Shown here: one piece after another, positions 41,801 to 49,626 of the stretch | Layout: every line of letters starts with the position of its first letter | Position numbering within the stretch: position 1 is the first letter of the stretch | DNA from: Owenia fusiformis | Lineage: Eukaryota > Annelida > Polychaeta > Sabellida > Oweniidae | Direction: 5' to 3' | DNA length: 64,000 bases | Assembly (NCBI GenBank): GCA_903813345.2 | Contig: CAIIXF020000001.1 | Coordinates: 21,533,915 to 21,597,914, forward strand | Notes under the pieces: generated by a model | What the model saw: only the letters and a program-made list of their open reading frames with translations | Databases searched by the model: none | What the model was told of the DNA's origin: nothing | Made by a program: the position numbers and the translations under genes

Positions 41801-44800
41801 GAGGAAGTTGTTGTTGATAGAAACTTCTGTTCTAAAGTGGATTCCTCCCACATAGATGACAGTGATATAACTGATTCATGGGCGAATTCTAATGAGAAAG
41901 TGTCTGAAGACTTCTGGGATGTTTCTAGTGCAATAAAAACTGAAGAAAGCGATTCATGGGGTAACTCAGACACGAAAACCTCTGAGGAGTTTTTGAGTTT
42001 ACCAGAACCAAGTGTTAAAAATCCTAAGAGTGAAAAAATCAATAATTTGACTAACGTAGATATTTCTAATAGAGATATAGGGAATGATTCAAGTGAAACG
42101 AAATTAATATCTGATACTGAATCTTTTCCCACTTCAGACAGTACTCTTACACACAAAGATAACCCTCAATTAGGAAACCAAAATTTAGTGACTGATTTAG
42201 AATCAATAACGACCACCCATATGACACCTATGGAGGAAGGTACTGACAAACATGAAACTGATGCCCCATGTGAAATAGATGATACTGATGAACATGATAC
42301 CATTAGTAATGAGCATAATCAGCCAATACATGATTATGTTATTAATCACAGATGTAATTATGAAGACAAAGATGGTAATCTGTTAGTCGTTGAGAATTCT
42401 GATGAGAGCGATAATGAATTAGGAACTGAAGAGAAACCTTTCTGGGAGGCTGTGCGCAAAAGGGATCCTTACCACATAGAGGAACATGTTCATCTGACCC
42501 TAGAAGAGGTATACATGTTTTTAAAGTCAATACTAACCCTTGCTGTTCTAACACATTCAAATGTAGATTTTATCATTTTTTAAGATAAAAGGAGTTATTG
42601 CTTAATTTGACAAAAAAGACTAAATCTAAAGAGTTCAGTTTCACAGATTTGATGCTGATGCTCATCTTACTGATCTCAAATGTAGCTTTAGTAACATTTT
42701 ATGTCAGTTTCAATCCATAATGAATGATAGCTACTTATAAGCAGAAAATGTGGTTCATAATAACTGCACAATGCAATTAGATAAAAGTTGCAACAAAAAA
42801 TCAAAATAGTGTCTCTAATTTTAAGAGTTAAGACAGAGTTGAGCTCTAGGAAAGGGTTATTACTTTCATTAGATACTCTGATATCTTTGTTCATGCACAG
42901 GTGATCTTTCTAATGTGAATTGAATTCATGTGTTTATGATTAATACTGTCTATTAGACTGAGTTTATGTCAATGCTAAATGACAAATTGTTGAGCAGGGA
43001 TGAATAGATCATTCCGATAATGAACATGAAAATAGAGTTAAAATGACTTGTGCCAATGTCCCTAACGACTAACATTATACTACTTAAGGAGTTGACTTCT
43101 CTACTCTCGTCAATTAAAGACAATTCTTCCATTTGGCCGTTATCCAATCAGAATGCATGGTCGGAAAACTACAACAATTTTCTGCCAATATTAGCTAACA
43201 AACTTCCATTAATCGTAGGGATTTTTGAGGTAATTTGTTGGAGTTATTTGTCTAAATCAGATCTGAAACCTGCTTTTAGTACTAAGTTTCTGCCATCCCC
43301 AATTATCTATTTTCCCCTCTTGTTTAGGTTAATATGTCACCAACAAAAGTGGTGACATATTGTTATTAGGTGGGTATGTTAGTTAGTAGGGAGGGGGAGC
43401 TAAAGGCTTGAGATTAGATTAAACTTTACTCTAACAGCAAAATTAAATAAGAAATAGACAATCTTTTGCAAAGAGACATTTGGGTATTATTAATTCTGCT
43501 ATTTGTGGGAGATACTGAAATTACCACCATATAGATAAAAGTACATTATTTTAGTCTTTTAGTCAACTTTATTGAATATTTGTTATTGTTATTATTGAAT
43601 TATAGGCTCAGTTACATTTTTATATTAAATAAAGCAGTTAAGCCTATTCACTGTGATTGGATTAAGCTCGGCACTATGAGATCATATTGTTATGTCACCA
43701 CCAGAAGTAGTATTGTTGTAGTCTGAAAACTTTTTGTGGATGGTGTTCGGCAGTTGGCATTCAGCGTTTGTAACAAATACTTACAACTTCCAATGAATGA
43801 ACAAGAACTGTTTAGACTGACTTCAACTTTTTACTGCGAACAGCCGAACATACAGGGTGTTCCAAAAGTAACAGGACTGGTGCTGGCATTTTGTCAATTC
43901 TGCACCGATTGTCTTCAAATTTTCACAAATTGTACTTTGAAGTATTGCAACTAAAATTGTAAAGTTTCAGAAAAAATGATAAAATGTGGGTAGAGTTATG
44001 GTTACTATAGTAACATGACATCACAATACCCGGGGCAACTTTTTCATGAAAATGTGATATCTAACATTTTTGTATTACTAAGGAAAGTATCTAATTCACC
44101 TATTACAGTACAACATTTTTGTTTGTTTTATTAGTTGCTTTGTTGTTATGGTGTTGCTATACAACTCATATTCAAGTATGATTTCATTATAATAATATTT
44201 ATTAAATTTCCTTGAATATCACTTACTAGGTATAACAGTCTGCACAATTCACGATTGATTTTTCGAAAAGACCCAATTTGAAGCCAGTCATCCACCTTAA
44301 TAACCCGCCTGCCTGCAAGTCAGCATTAAAGACCACTGCAGCTATAGAGGATCCAGGTCTTGAGGTCTAAGACCATGCACCATACTCTTCTGATCATGCC
44401 ATATCTATTTTTTATTATTTTTATGGAGAATGGAATGCTAATCAGTAGGGTAAGACCTTTAAAGATGAGAATGACCTTCTCCAAGTTGTCCAATCGACCC
44501 TGCGATGTCCTTAAATGGGTTCATTCATGTGTTTGAGTTATGTATACAGAGTGCTACTCTTGTACTGACCAAAGAGGAGCCTACTTTTCAAAGTAGAGGG
44601 TACAAAGGAATATCAAATGATGTAAAGCAATTGTAATTTCCACTAGTTGTTGCATTTCAACTTTAATATGGGATGTACAAATTGCTTAAAGTCTGCGAAA
44701 CTTTCTGCCTGGAATGTTGCCCCGGGTAATGTGATGTCATGTTACCATAGCAACCATAACTTTACCCGAGTTTTATAATTTTTGTCGAAACTTTGCAGTT

Positions 44801-47800
44801 TTAGTTACAATACATGAGAGTACATTATGTATAGTCATATCTATTACTTTTTGAGATTTTAGATACATTGTAAATGTGTTACTTTAAGTAGCCGCCAAAT
44901 TCAGTATTTCATATTTCAACCGTAAAGTATGCTATATACCATTACATTACATTTCAATAGTGCAAGTCCGCAAAATTAAGTAGTTGTATATAAACACGTC
45001 ATGAGTTTCAACACATTTCTGCCAATATCTTTTACCATGGCAATAAAATAAGAGGACTTTTTATCGCACCCTAAGGTGCTATATTGTAATCAGTTTGCCG
45101 GGCGGGCGGTTGGGTGGGCGGGCGTCCAGAATAATCTTGTCTACAGGTTTCCAGCCAAACCGTTTGAGGGATTCATTTGAAATTTTCAGGGATGTTTCTA
45201 CCTATGAAAGTTTAGAACTGATTAGTTTTTCGGCATTCTGGGTAAATGTTAAGGTGGCCATTTTGGATTTTCCATCCTAAAATCTTGTCTGTCAAGGTTT
45301 GTCTACAGGTTTCCAGCCAAACCGTTTGAGGGATTCATTTGAAATACACAGGGATGTTTCTACCTATGAAAGTTTAGAACTGATTAGTTTTTCGACATTC
45401 TGGATAAATGTTAAGGTGGCCATTTTGGATTTTCCATCCTAAAATCTTGTCTGTCAAGGTTTGTCTACAGGTTTCCAGCCAAACCGTTTGAGGGATTCAT
45501 TTGAAATACACAGGGATGTTTCTACCTATGAAAGTTTAGAACTGATTAGTTTTTCGACATTCTGGATAAATGTTAAGACGGCCATTTCTGTTCAAGGGTG
45601 CGATATTGTTCACCGTGTGTTTTATTGCATAATTTAAGTAGTGTTCACATGTACCTAAAAAAATTGTATAAATATATGGGGCATAAATAGCGACTGGTAT
45701 TTGTCTTAGGTGTTAATGCCTGTTACAAATGTAACACTTTTGTGATGATTTGAAATAACTCACCATGGTGTCATGTTTATGGCTTGTTTTAATCTTTGTT
45801 TTCCCATTAGACATATGATACCACAATCAACTGCTACGTGGTTTTAGTGAAATTGCTTTCTGAAAAAGTTACGGGGAAAAATCCCATATTCATTTTCTTG
45901 AGATCATCTTTATTTTTATTAGCCTATCATTTAGGCTCACTGTTGTTAACTGTACATCTGTCTTTATTTCCAGGCATTTTTCCTGTCATATGGACTCGGT
46001 TGTCTAGTTGTCCATGATGAGCAACAGGTAATAATATAAAGTTATATTTCATACAAATTGTGAAGCTTAATGTTCAAAATAGATGCTAACCAGGAAAAAG
46101 CATGAGGCAATTTAAGAATATCAGATAATTTCTTGTGATTTCATTTTATCAACTCATAGATTTACGTGTGAAATAAGAATGCAGGTGATTGCAGTTCAAT
46201 TGTTTTTGTGCTTTGATTCAACTTATATTCAACAGAATAATGTTACTATCTTACCTACTTCTTGAAAGTATCTTAACTTCAAATTTGCTTATCATGTGCT
46301 TATCAGTCTGATAAACAGTACTTTGTTTAAAAAAACAATTTTATAACTGGGTTTTACAGACAATACAATAGTCATGGAATATATACCACTATATTCCCCA
46401 TTCCCCTCAACACACAGATCATTCCCCCTCCCCCCAATATTAACTTTTCATGCCTTTGGAATCACTATTTCTAATTTGAATATTTCTCTTGTAGAAACCA
46501 TTAGATGTCACCACAATGTGGCAAATATTTTGTAAAAGACAACCTAGCTTCCTTGCAAACTACATCGTCTACCATAACTTTCGTAGTAAAGGATGGTGTC
46601 CAAAACCTGGAATTAAATATGGGGCAGAATATGGTAAATACTTTTTTGAAATTTGAAAGTTTTATTTAAAAATTAGAGCAAACAATGCATGTTCGGGAAT
46701 TTTCTATTTTTTGTTTAATTATAGATACATTCTTTAACCGCACATATTTCCAGCATTTTTAGATGTTATGGTTCATGGATAAACATTTTCATCTAACAAT
46801 TTATTGGTTTCTTTTAAAGTTTTTAAAATGTATTTTTCTGTTCATCTTTAGTGGTTTACAAACAGGGGCCACCTTTTTATCATTCGTCATACTCTGTGTT
46901 AGTGAGACTGGTTGATGGGGTCTCATTCAGGGATGACACTCAATATGAAAAGAGACCCCTTAGCTGGACAACTATTGCTGGAATGCATAGAATCACGGAG
47001 CAAGTATCAAAGGTAAGAAGTACATAAAAATTACCAAACTGTTCAAATCTTCAAACGGTTTTATGAACCAAATTTGTTATTATGTATTAATAGAGGGGCT
47101 TCATGAGTTGAATACATGTAGATGGTAGATCAAGTTTTGGTCGTTTATCCCCTCTTTTTGATACCTCTATGCCCGGGGGGTTCATTGTGTACAAAATTTG
47201 TCAGGGGTCCTAGGCTGAACCCTCAGATATCAATATATTCCCATACCAAAATGTCAAATTTGAATGTGTTCCCATACCAACCGATATTTTGCCCAAAAGC
47301 CATCCCAAATGCCCAAATATGAAACCAATGCCATACCAAATGTCAAAATATAGGACCAATGCCATACCAATGCCATGACTGGTCCAAAGTAGAATATTTC
47401 CTGGGAAAAAAAGCTATTTATTTAAACTGAAGAAGGTCCCAAGAAGAAGGCGATCTTTGAGGAAAACGAACCAAAACAGCCTCATATTAGAATATGTGTA
47501 ACTTCTAGACCAATTCCATACCATAATTGTGAGATAACATATTTTCCATGACCATTCTCATACCAGAAAGTTGAAAAATCTGACCATTTCCATCCATCAA
47601 AAGTTTAATGAGGGGGCATTCTCATACCACATCCTAAACTTTGGGTCCATTGCCATACCAAATGTCAAAAAAGGTACCCCATGTGTGCCGAGGATCCCCG
47701 TCAAGGTTTATATACAGTGAACCCCCCGGGCCTCTATGTTAGAAGAGCATATGATGTATATATGATTGTTATTAATTGTTGTATCAAAGTTTACAACAGA

Positions 47801-48626
47801 AGTATTCAGTTTCCTTGATCGATACAGACAACTAATCATTTCTTCAGTTATGTCTCAGGTAGACATTGGTAAATTATAAACCTTCAAACTTCATCAGAAC
47901 TGTTTTAACATTATACTATATACATGTATTTCAGGAGGTGATGTTTTGCTATGTTATAAAACCCCCAGGTGTATCAGACCAGGACTTGACCTCATCCCCT
48001 GCATATATACCTCAGTTCAAAGTACAGGTAAGTAATGGTACCCTTCACCAGAGGTCTGCTTTATCTGCACTCTTTGAATCTGAGATATTTTGTTTGATGT
48101 AGCTCACATACAATCAGAATATGTTGTTTGAAAATCATGATGCTCTATTTTCTGCCTATGAACACTTGATATTCATTTTACTTTGGAATCAAAACTTAAA
48201 ATTACAAAGATGAATGCAATTTGTTCATATTAAAGGGGCACTATGCATAATTTAGAAGAAAAAGGATCAAATAATAATTGAAACATGTTACTCACACAAT
48301 CAATCAAATATAATACAAAGCTTGATTTGCATTAATATTGAAGTGAGAAAAAAATAACTTACATCGAAAACAGCATTTGGATTTCAGAGATCGTAAGTAG
48401 TGCATGCACACTCTTGACAAAGTGCATGTGTTTAAATAAATCTCGATTGAAAAGATGGCGACACTTCTATAAAAAATGAAATTAATCATGTAAAACAAAA
48501 AACTTTGCCATCTTTCGTTGACATCAGTATTTTGTAATGTTTATGTTATGTTTCCAGGAAACTATATTCAGAAGGTGGAAGTCATCAGCAGAAAGAGAAA
48601 ACAAACATCCGGATGAGATTCCATAA
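17864..48626 (+). CDS. TSEN2: tRNA-splicing endonuclease catalytic subunit Sen2
   Basis: TSEN2 cuts the 5' splice site of intron-containing pre-tRNAs in the nuclear TSEN complex. Nine exons join in frame to about 658 aa: 17864-18085, 22959-23227, 41284-41432, 41688-42508, 45974-46027, 46495-46633, 46852-47012, 47935-48027 and 48558-48626 (TAA). The N-terminus has RKKRVFVTQESPFPVP and GFFGKGTLSR. The endonuclease N domain begins near FWEAVRKRDPY (residue ~468) and continues AFFLSYGLGCL. The catalytic domain holds NFRSKGWCPKPGIKYG and VYKQGPPFYHSSYS. The triad is present: Tyr554, His562 and Lys605, matching human Tyr369/His377/Lys416. Exon 4 adds a long acidic, Ser-rich linker that makes the protein ~190 aa longer than human. 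The first codon is uncertain: ATG at 17864 is in frame, but TTTCTAG at 17867-17873 could be a 3' splice site. Intron 2 is 18 kb. Confidence 0.93.
19926..20850. repeat. Asymmetric palindromic element
   Basis: Inverted copies meet near 20557: GGATTCAGCTGTCATAAAATG on the left (20510-20530) against its complement on the right near 20590, and CTCACCCCCTCAAGCCATC (about 20038-20056) against its complement at 20778. The left arm is ~280 bp longer, so it carries an insertion around 20073-20350. It lies inside the 4-kb element in TSEN2 intron 1. Confidence 0.75.
20857..21056. mobile_element. Small mariner-type MITE
   Basis: The ends are inverted repeats, CAAGGTGTTTCATAA on the left and TTATGAAACACCCTG on the right, with TA immediately outside both. 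A TA target and CAGGGTGTTTCA-like ends are typical of Tc1/mariner-mobilised MITEs in invertebrates. At 200 bp it has no room for a transposase. Confidence 0.7.
24267..24346. repeat. 22-bp tandem repeat, ~4 copies
   Basis: Four imperfect copies of a 22-bp unit containing GCTGACATCTTTGTTT. The array lies ~100 bp downstream of the stop codon of the nested minus-strand cysteine-rich gene, so it is probably in that gene's 3' UTR. A minus-strand AATAAA at 24116-24111 could be its poly(A) signal. Confidence 0.75.
24445..27034 (-). CDS. Small secreted protein with two six-cysteine repeats
   Basis: I do not recognise this gene. Three minus-strand exons (26888-27034, 25131-25328, 24445-24591) join in phase 0 to 163 aa. 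A signal peptide lies at the N-terminus (MEVILVVICLQL core; a second ATG at 27004 gives a shorter one). The mature part has two cysteine domains of the same layout. Domain 1 (exon 2) starts YCGGMSDEC and ends HCVC; domain 2 (exon 3) starts YCGGSEFPC and ends ECKC. Spacing is C-X6-C-X5-C-Xn-C-X8-C-X-C, with n of 12 then 7; domain 2 has extra cysteines, one preceding it and one at the CC pair. It is probably exported and disulfide-bonded. The gene lies entirely inside TSEN2 intron 2 on the opposite strand. The consistent splice sites, phases and internal repeat make it convincing as a gene. Confidence 0.78.
25507..25655. mobile_element. Small MITE with CAGTGAAACCTG ends
   Basis: Inverted ends CAGTGAAACCTG and CAGGTTTTACTG enclose repeated GTGTTCACTAGAG-type motifs. 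It lies within intron 1 of the nested cysteine-rich gene. Related copies appear to lie near 9320-9495 and 10437-10622. Confidence 0.6.
27035..30344. other. Non-coding part of TSEN2 intron 2
   Basis: No gene recognised. A diverged direct repeat of about 75 bp (AATATTCAAAAGAGGACATT at 29180 and AATCTAAATCTACAATATGT at 29377 are parts of it) spans 29167-29250 and 29345-29425. Around 29760-29830, CGTAGGCAGCGGGGGTTCGG and GTTCGAACGAACCCCC mark a repeat related to the one at 35640-35725. The upstream region of the nested cysteine-rich gene starts at 27035; no TATA box stands out. Confidence 0.5.
30345..31283 (+). mobile_element. GTCACCACC hairpin element with tandem-repeat body
   Basis: It starts with the hairpin GTCACCACCAAAAGTGGTGAC followed by ATATTGTTATGG, then a G-rich stretch of repeated GGCGTCCGGCGGTTGGAGGT, then 5-6 tandem units of about 120 bp built around GACCTTCAATGACCTTCTC and AAGGTCAAAAAGGTC, and ends GGTGGTGACATTTTGTCATG, TTAATGCCTTG. 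No protein is encoded. The closest copy is at 51829-53003. Hairpin ends plus tandem bodies resemble non-autonomous Helentron-like or bivalve 'pearl' elements, but that class assignment is inference. Confidence 0.8.
31834..34448. mobile_element. Non-coding LTR retrotransposon with identical LTRs
   Basis: Two direct repeats of 696 bp (31834-32529 and 33753-34448) start TGTGAACGACC and end GGTCACA, the TG...CA form of LTRs with short inverted ends. CGTA flanks the whole element (31830-31833 and 34449-34452) as a 4-bp target duplication. The LTRs look identical throughout, so insertion is recent. Each LTR has a TATAAAAG box on the plus strand and AATAAA signals. The 1223-bp interior encodes no gag or pol and holds a tandem repeat. 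I find no primer-binding TGG directly after the 5' LTR and no purine tract before the 3' LTR. Movement would need proteins from another element. Confidence 0.85.
33490..33690. repeat. Tandem repeat inside the LTR element
   Basis: Imperfect ~26-bp units containing GAATCTCGGTTGTGGAATCT and GAATCTCGAACCTGG repeat about seven times. Two overlapping plus-strand frames stay open across it only because of the repeat, so they are not counted as genes. Confidence 0.8.
34449..35966. other. TSEN2 intron 2 between LTR and TIR elements
   Basis: No gene recognised. Around 35640-35725 the minus strand reads AGTGGCGTAGCCAGGATT, then GACCGGGGGTTCTATTTTC and a run of C, a repeat type widespread in invertebrate genomes; a relative lies near 29760-29830. 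The 70-codon frame at 34834 has no recognisable features. Confidence 0.45.
35967..37080. mobile_element. Long-TIR element carrying one ORF
   Basis: The arms, about 290 bp each (35967-36257 and 36787-37080), are inverted copies whose outer end is ATAGTACCCCACAC. Differences are few. Between them is a 530-bp centre with a TATA-like TATATAAGG at 36288 and a complete 112-codon ORF. AATTAAT occurs close to both outer edges, but a clean target duplication cannot be defined. The element lies in TSEN2 intron 2. Confidence 0.8.
36328..36666 (+). CDS. 112-aa protein of unknown function in the long-TIR element
   Basis: I do not recognise this protein. The frame starts at the first ATG after a TATA-like sequence and ends eight codons after NKYIFNWPKKL begins. 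It is basic at the C-terminus (SKRKRSAHNK) and has an ordered-looking middle (FEECVMALNDALAEMQ, YEAFYFKRATGREFYK). There is no signal peptide, membrane segment, zinc-binding cluster or DDE/YR motif. Its exact placement between two long inverted repeats suggests that the element carries it as cargo or that it is a remnant of a larger element gene. A captured host exon is an alternative. Confidence 0.5.
   Translation: MLPPKGHLLNPSEVFNNSVQQRVCRWKPPGNPRDEYGHGVVGPRNFEECVMALNDALAEMQDPSMYEAFYFKRATGREFYKQTHGSKVAKTVLSKRKRSAHNKYIFNWPKKL
38465..39165 (-). mobile_element. Rearranged mariner-family remnant
   Basis: The right end, GGACACCCTGTATA at about 39149, is a typical mariner-like terminus. Two inverted segments (about 38465-38620 and 38930-39090, sharing GATGACTGAG and AGAAATGGG-type blocks) flank a transposase fragment. 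No matching left terminus was found, so the copy is truncated or rearranged. Confidence 0.55.
38673..38921 (-). pseudogene. Mariner transposase C-terminal fragment
   Basis: The minus frame reads WGYIKETVYTTPPRNVDDLR followed by RIVAAVEDL, the conserved C-terminal end of mariner transposases (WGYxKxxVYxxPP...LRxRI). About 82 codons remain; the DD(34)D catalytic core is absent, so this copy cannot transpose by itself. It lies in TSEN2 intron 2. Confidence 0.72.
40544..41020 (-). CDS. Crypton/ZMYM-type tyrosine-recombinase N-terminal domain protein
   Basis: A 158-codon minus-strand ORF reads like the SAM-like core-binding domain of Crypton-derived proteins (QRICH1, KIAA1958, ZMYM2-4): an acidic start (DEDIISLLESKDSQNTKKN), then FLKKFYVGIRKKDGGLYKLK and LLKWGVARYIRETLK. 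The catalytic tyrosine-recombinase domain is missing; after VVELQKS the sequence diverges and stops. The internal ATG nine codons in sits in a strong start context (AAAATGGCCGCC), and a palindromic TGACGTCA overlaps the first ATG. The ORF lies in TSEN2 intron 2, 260 bp before exon 3. It is either a truncated Crypton copy, the first exon of a spliced gene, or a domesticated short protein. Confidence 0.55.
   Translation of the reverse strand: MTSLSDDKMAAASTSRFKNVEDEDIISLLESKDSQNTKKNLKLCTKLLVDFAQESNLTPLSELTAVADVDNFLKKFYVGIRKKDGGLYKLKSFQLLKWGVARYIRETLKMDITKSEFKASNDVFKAMVVELQKSIYPTSSQLQGSEKSKIFFGLTKQL
43333..43372 (+). mobile_element. Solo hairpin end of the GTCACC family
   Basis: TATGTCACCAACAAAAGTGG followed by TGACATATTGTTATT is the 5' end of the hairpin family, with no body after it. 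It lies in TSEN2 intron 4. Confidence 0.5.
43691..43853 (+). mobile_element. Truncated GTCACCACC hairpin element
   Basis: The 5' end (TATGTCACCACCAGAAGTAG), the GTTCGGCAGTTGGC-type G-rich stretch and the following TGTAACAAATACTTACAACT match the first ~160 bp of the copy at 30345. It is cut off where the inverted-repeat element beginning ACAGGGTGTTCCAAAAG starts. Confidence 0.55.
43854..44840. mobile_element. Inverted-repeat element in TSEN2 intron 4
   Basis: Left segment 43920-44040 (ATGGTTACTATAGTAACATG, ACCCGGGGCAAC) is repeated inverted at about 44708-44835 (GTTGCCCCGGGTAATG, CATGTTACCATAGCAACCAT). The left outer end ACAGGGTGTTCCAAAAG is mariner-like; I cannot find its partner on the right, so the right end is lost or undefined. 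Confidence 0.6.
45064..45606 (+). mobile_element. CACCCTAAGGTG hairpin element with tandem body
   Basis: It starts with the hairpin GCACCCTAAGGTGC followed by ATATTGTAATC, continues with a G-rich tract (GGCGGGCGGTTGGGTGGGCG) and GGCGTCCAG, then about three tandem units of 162-172 bp (GTCTACAGGTTTCCAGCC ... GGCCATTTTGGATTTTCC), and ends AAGGGTGCGATATTG. The architecture matches the GTCACC and GTCCCC families. The tandem unit is homologous to that of the element inserted in the TLR gene. It lies in TSEN2 intron 4. Confidence 0.75.
45100..45122 (+). other. Potential G-quadruplex
   Basis: Five G-triplets in 23 bases (GGGCGGGCGGTTGGGTGGGC...) satisfy the usual four-tract rule with loops of 1, 5 and 1 bases. 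It lies in the 5' part of the hairpin element, on the TSEN2 sense strand in intron 4. Confidence 0.6.
47172..47730. mobile_element. 559-bp element with 13-bp TIRs and 8-bp TSD
   Basis: Perfect inverted ends CCCGGGGGGTTCA and TGAACCCCCCGGG are flanked by an exact 8-bp duplication, CCTCTATG (47164-47171 and 47731-47738). Inside are degenerate short repeats of CCATACCAAATGTCAAAA and GGACCAATGCCATACC. An 8-bp duplication points to hAT-like or other 8-bp-target transposases. No protein is encoded. It lies in TSEN2 intron 7. Confidence 0.85.
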
Positions 48627-48632
48627 CGCTTA

Positions 48633-49205
48633 ATAGTCTACATTGGACACTCCTCGGTATAGTGGTCTACATTGGACACTCCACAGTATACTGGTCTATA
48701 TCGGACACTCAACAGTATACTGGTCTACATTGGACACTCCTTGGTATAGTGGTCTACATTGGACACTCCACAGTATACTGGTCTACATTGGACACTCCTC
48801 AGTATACTGGTCTACATTGGACACTCCTCAGTATACTGATCTACACTGGACACTCCACAGTATACTGGTCTACATTGGACACTCCTCAGTATACTGGTCT
48901 ACATTGGACACTCCACAGTATACTGGTCTACATTGGACACTCCTCAGTATACTGGTCTACATTGGACACTCCTCAGTATACTGGTCTACATTGGACACTC
49001 CGCAGTATACTGGTCTACATTGGACACTCCACAGTATACTGGTCTACATTGGACACTCAACAGTATACTGGTCTGCATTGGACAGTATACAGTATACTGG
49101 TCTACATTGGACACTTCTCAGTATACTAGTCTACATTGGACACTCAACAGTATACTGGTCTACATTGGACACTTCTCAGTATACTAGTCTACATTGGACA
49201 CTACT
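48633..49205. repeat. 29-bp minisatellite in the TSEN2 3' UTR
   Basis: About 20 copies of a 29-bp unit (TCTACATTGGACACTCCTCA then GTATACTGG) start within ten bases of the TSEN2 stop codon. Copies alternate between CTCCTCAG, CTCCACAG, CTCAACAG and a few other variants. Because 29 is not a multiple of three and the unit lacks stops, all three forward frames stay open for 84-201 codons; these are not genes. Confidence 0.95.
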
Positions 49206-49273
49206 CAGACTAGTGGACTACAGTGTGTTTGTGTCATGTCTTCGCTGACACATTCTGTTAATTTTCATACTGT

Positions 49274-49279
49274 ATTAAA
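49274..49279 (+). promoter_or_regulatory. Candidate TSEN2 poly(A) signal
   Basis: ATTAAA, the commonest variant of AATAAA, lies about 70 bases after the minisatellite and 650 bases after the stop codon. It is the first plausible signal downstream of the gene. Confidence 0.4.
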
Positions 49280-49626
49280 GAATTTAAGTCAGTGAATTCT
49301 GACAGAAGCACAAAATTTTTGTATCAGACTTTGAATGAGCCTTTGATTTTAAAAGCTAGCATACAAGACATTGATTGAGTCATGTGGTTTGAATTCTTGT
49401 CACACATTGCATAAGAGTATCAGTATCACTAAAAGAATGAAATTCTACTAGAAACTTTTTGCGATGGTTTTGCAGGGTTTGACATTTTGACCTGCATGAG
49501 CCCCAACCTAGTTATTTGTTATGATAGTTTATTTATTTTCTATTTATTTATAGTTTTTTAATTATGAATCTGATGAAAGTCATCAAAGTCAGCTAACCAA
49601 AGTTGCAGAAATGCCCAAATTGTCAA

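Noticed and set aside
48633-49205. Possible CRISPR-like array
   Set aside because: The 29-bp units are contiguous with no unique spacers, and the context is an animal gene's 3' end.
48643-49248. 201-, 155- and 84-codon overlapping frames in three phases
   Set aside because: They are produced by the 29-bp minisatellite, whose unit has no stop in any forward frame; no start context or domain supports a protein.
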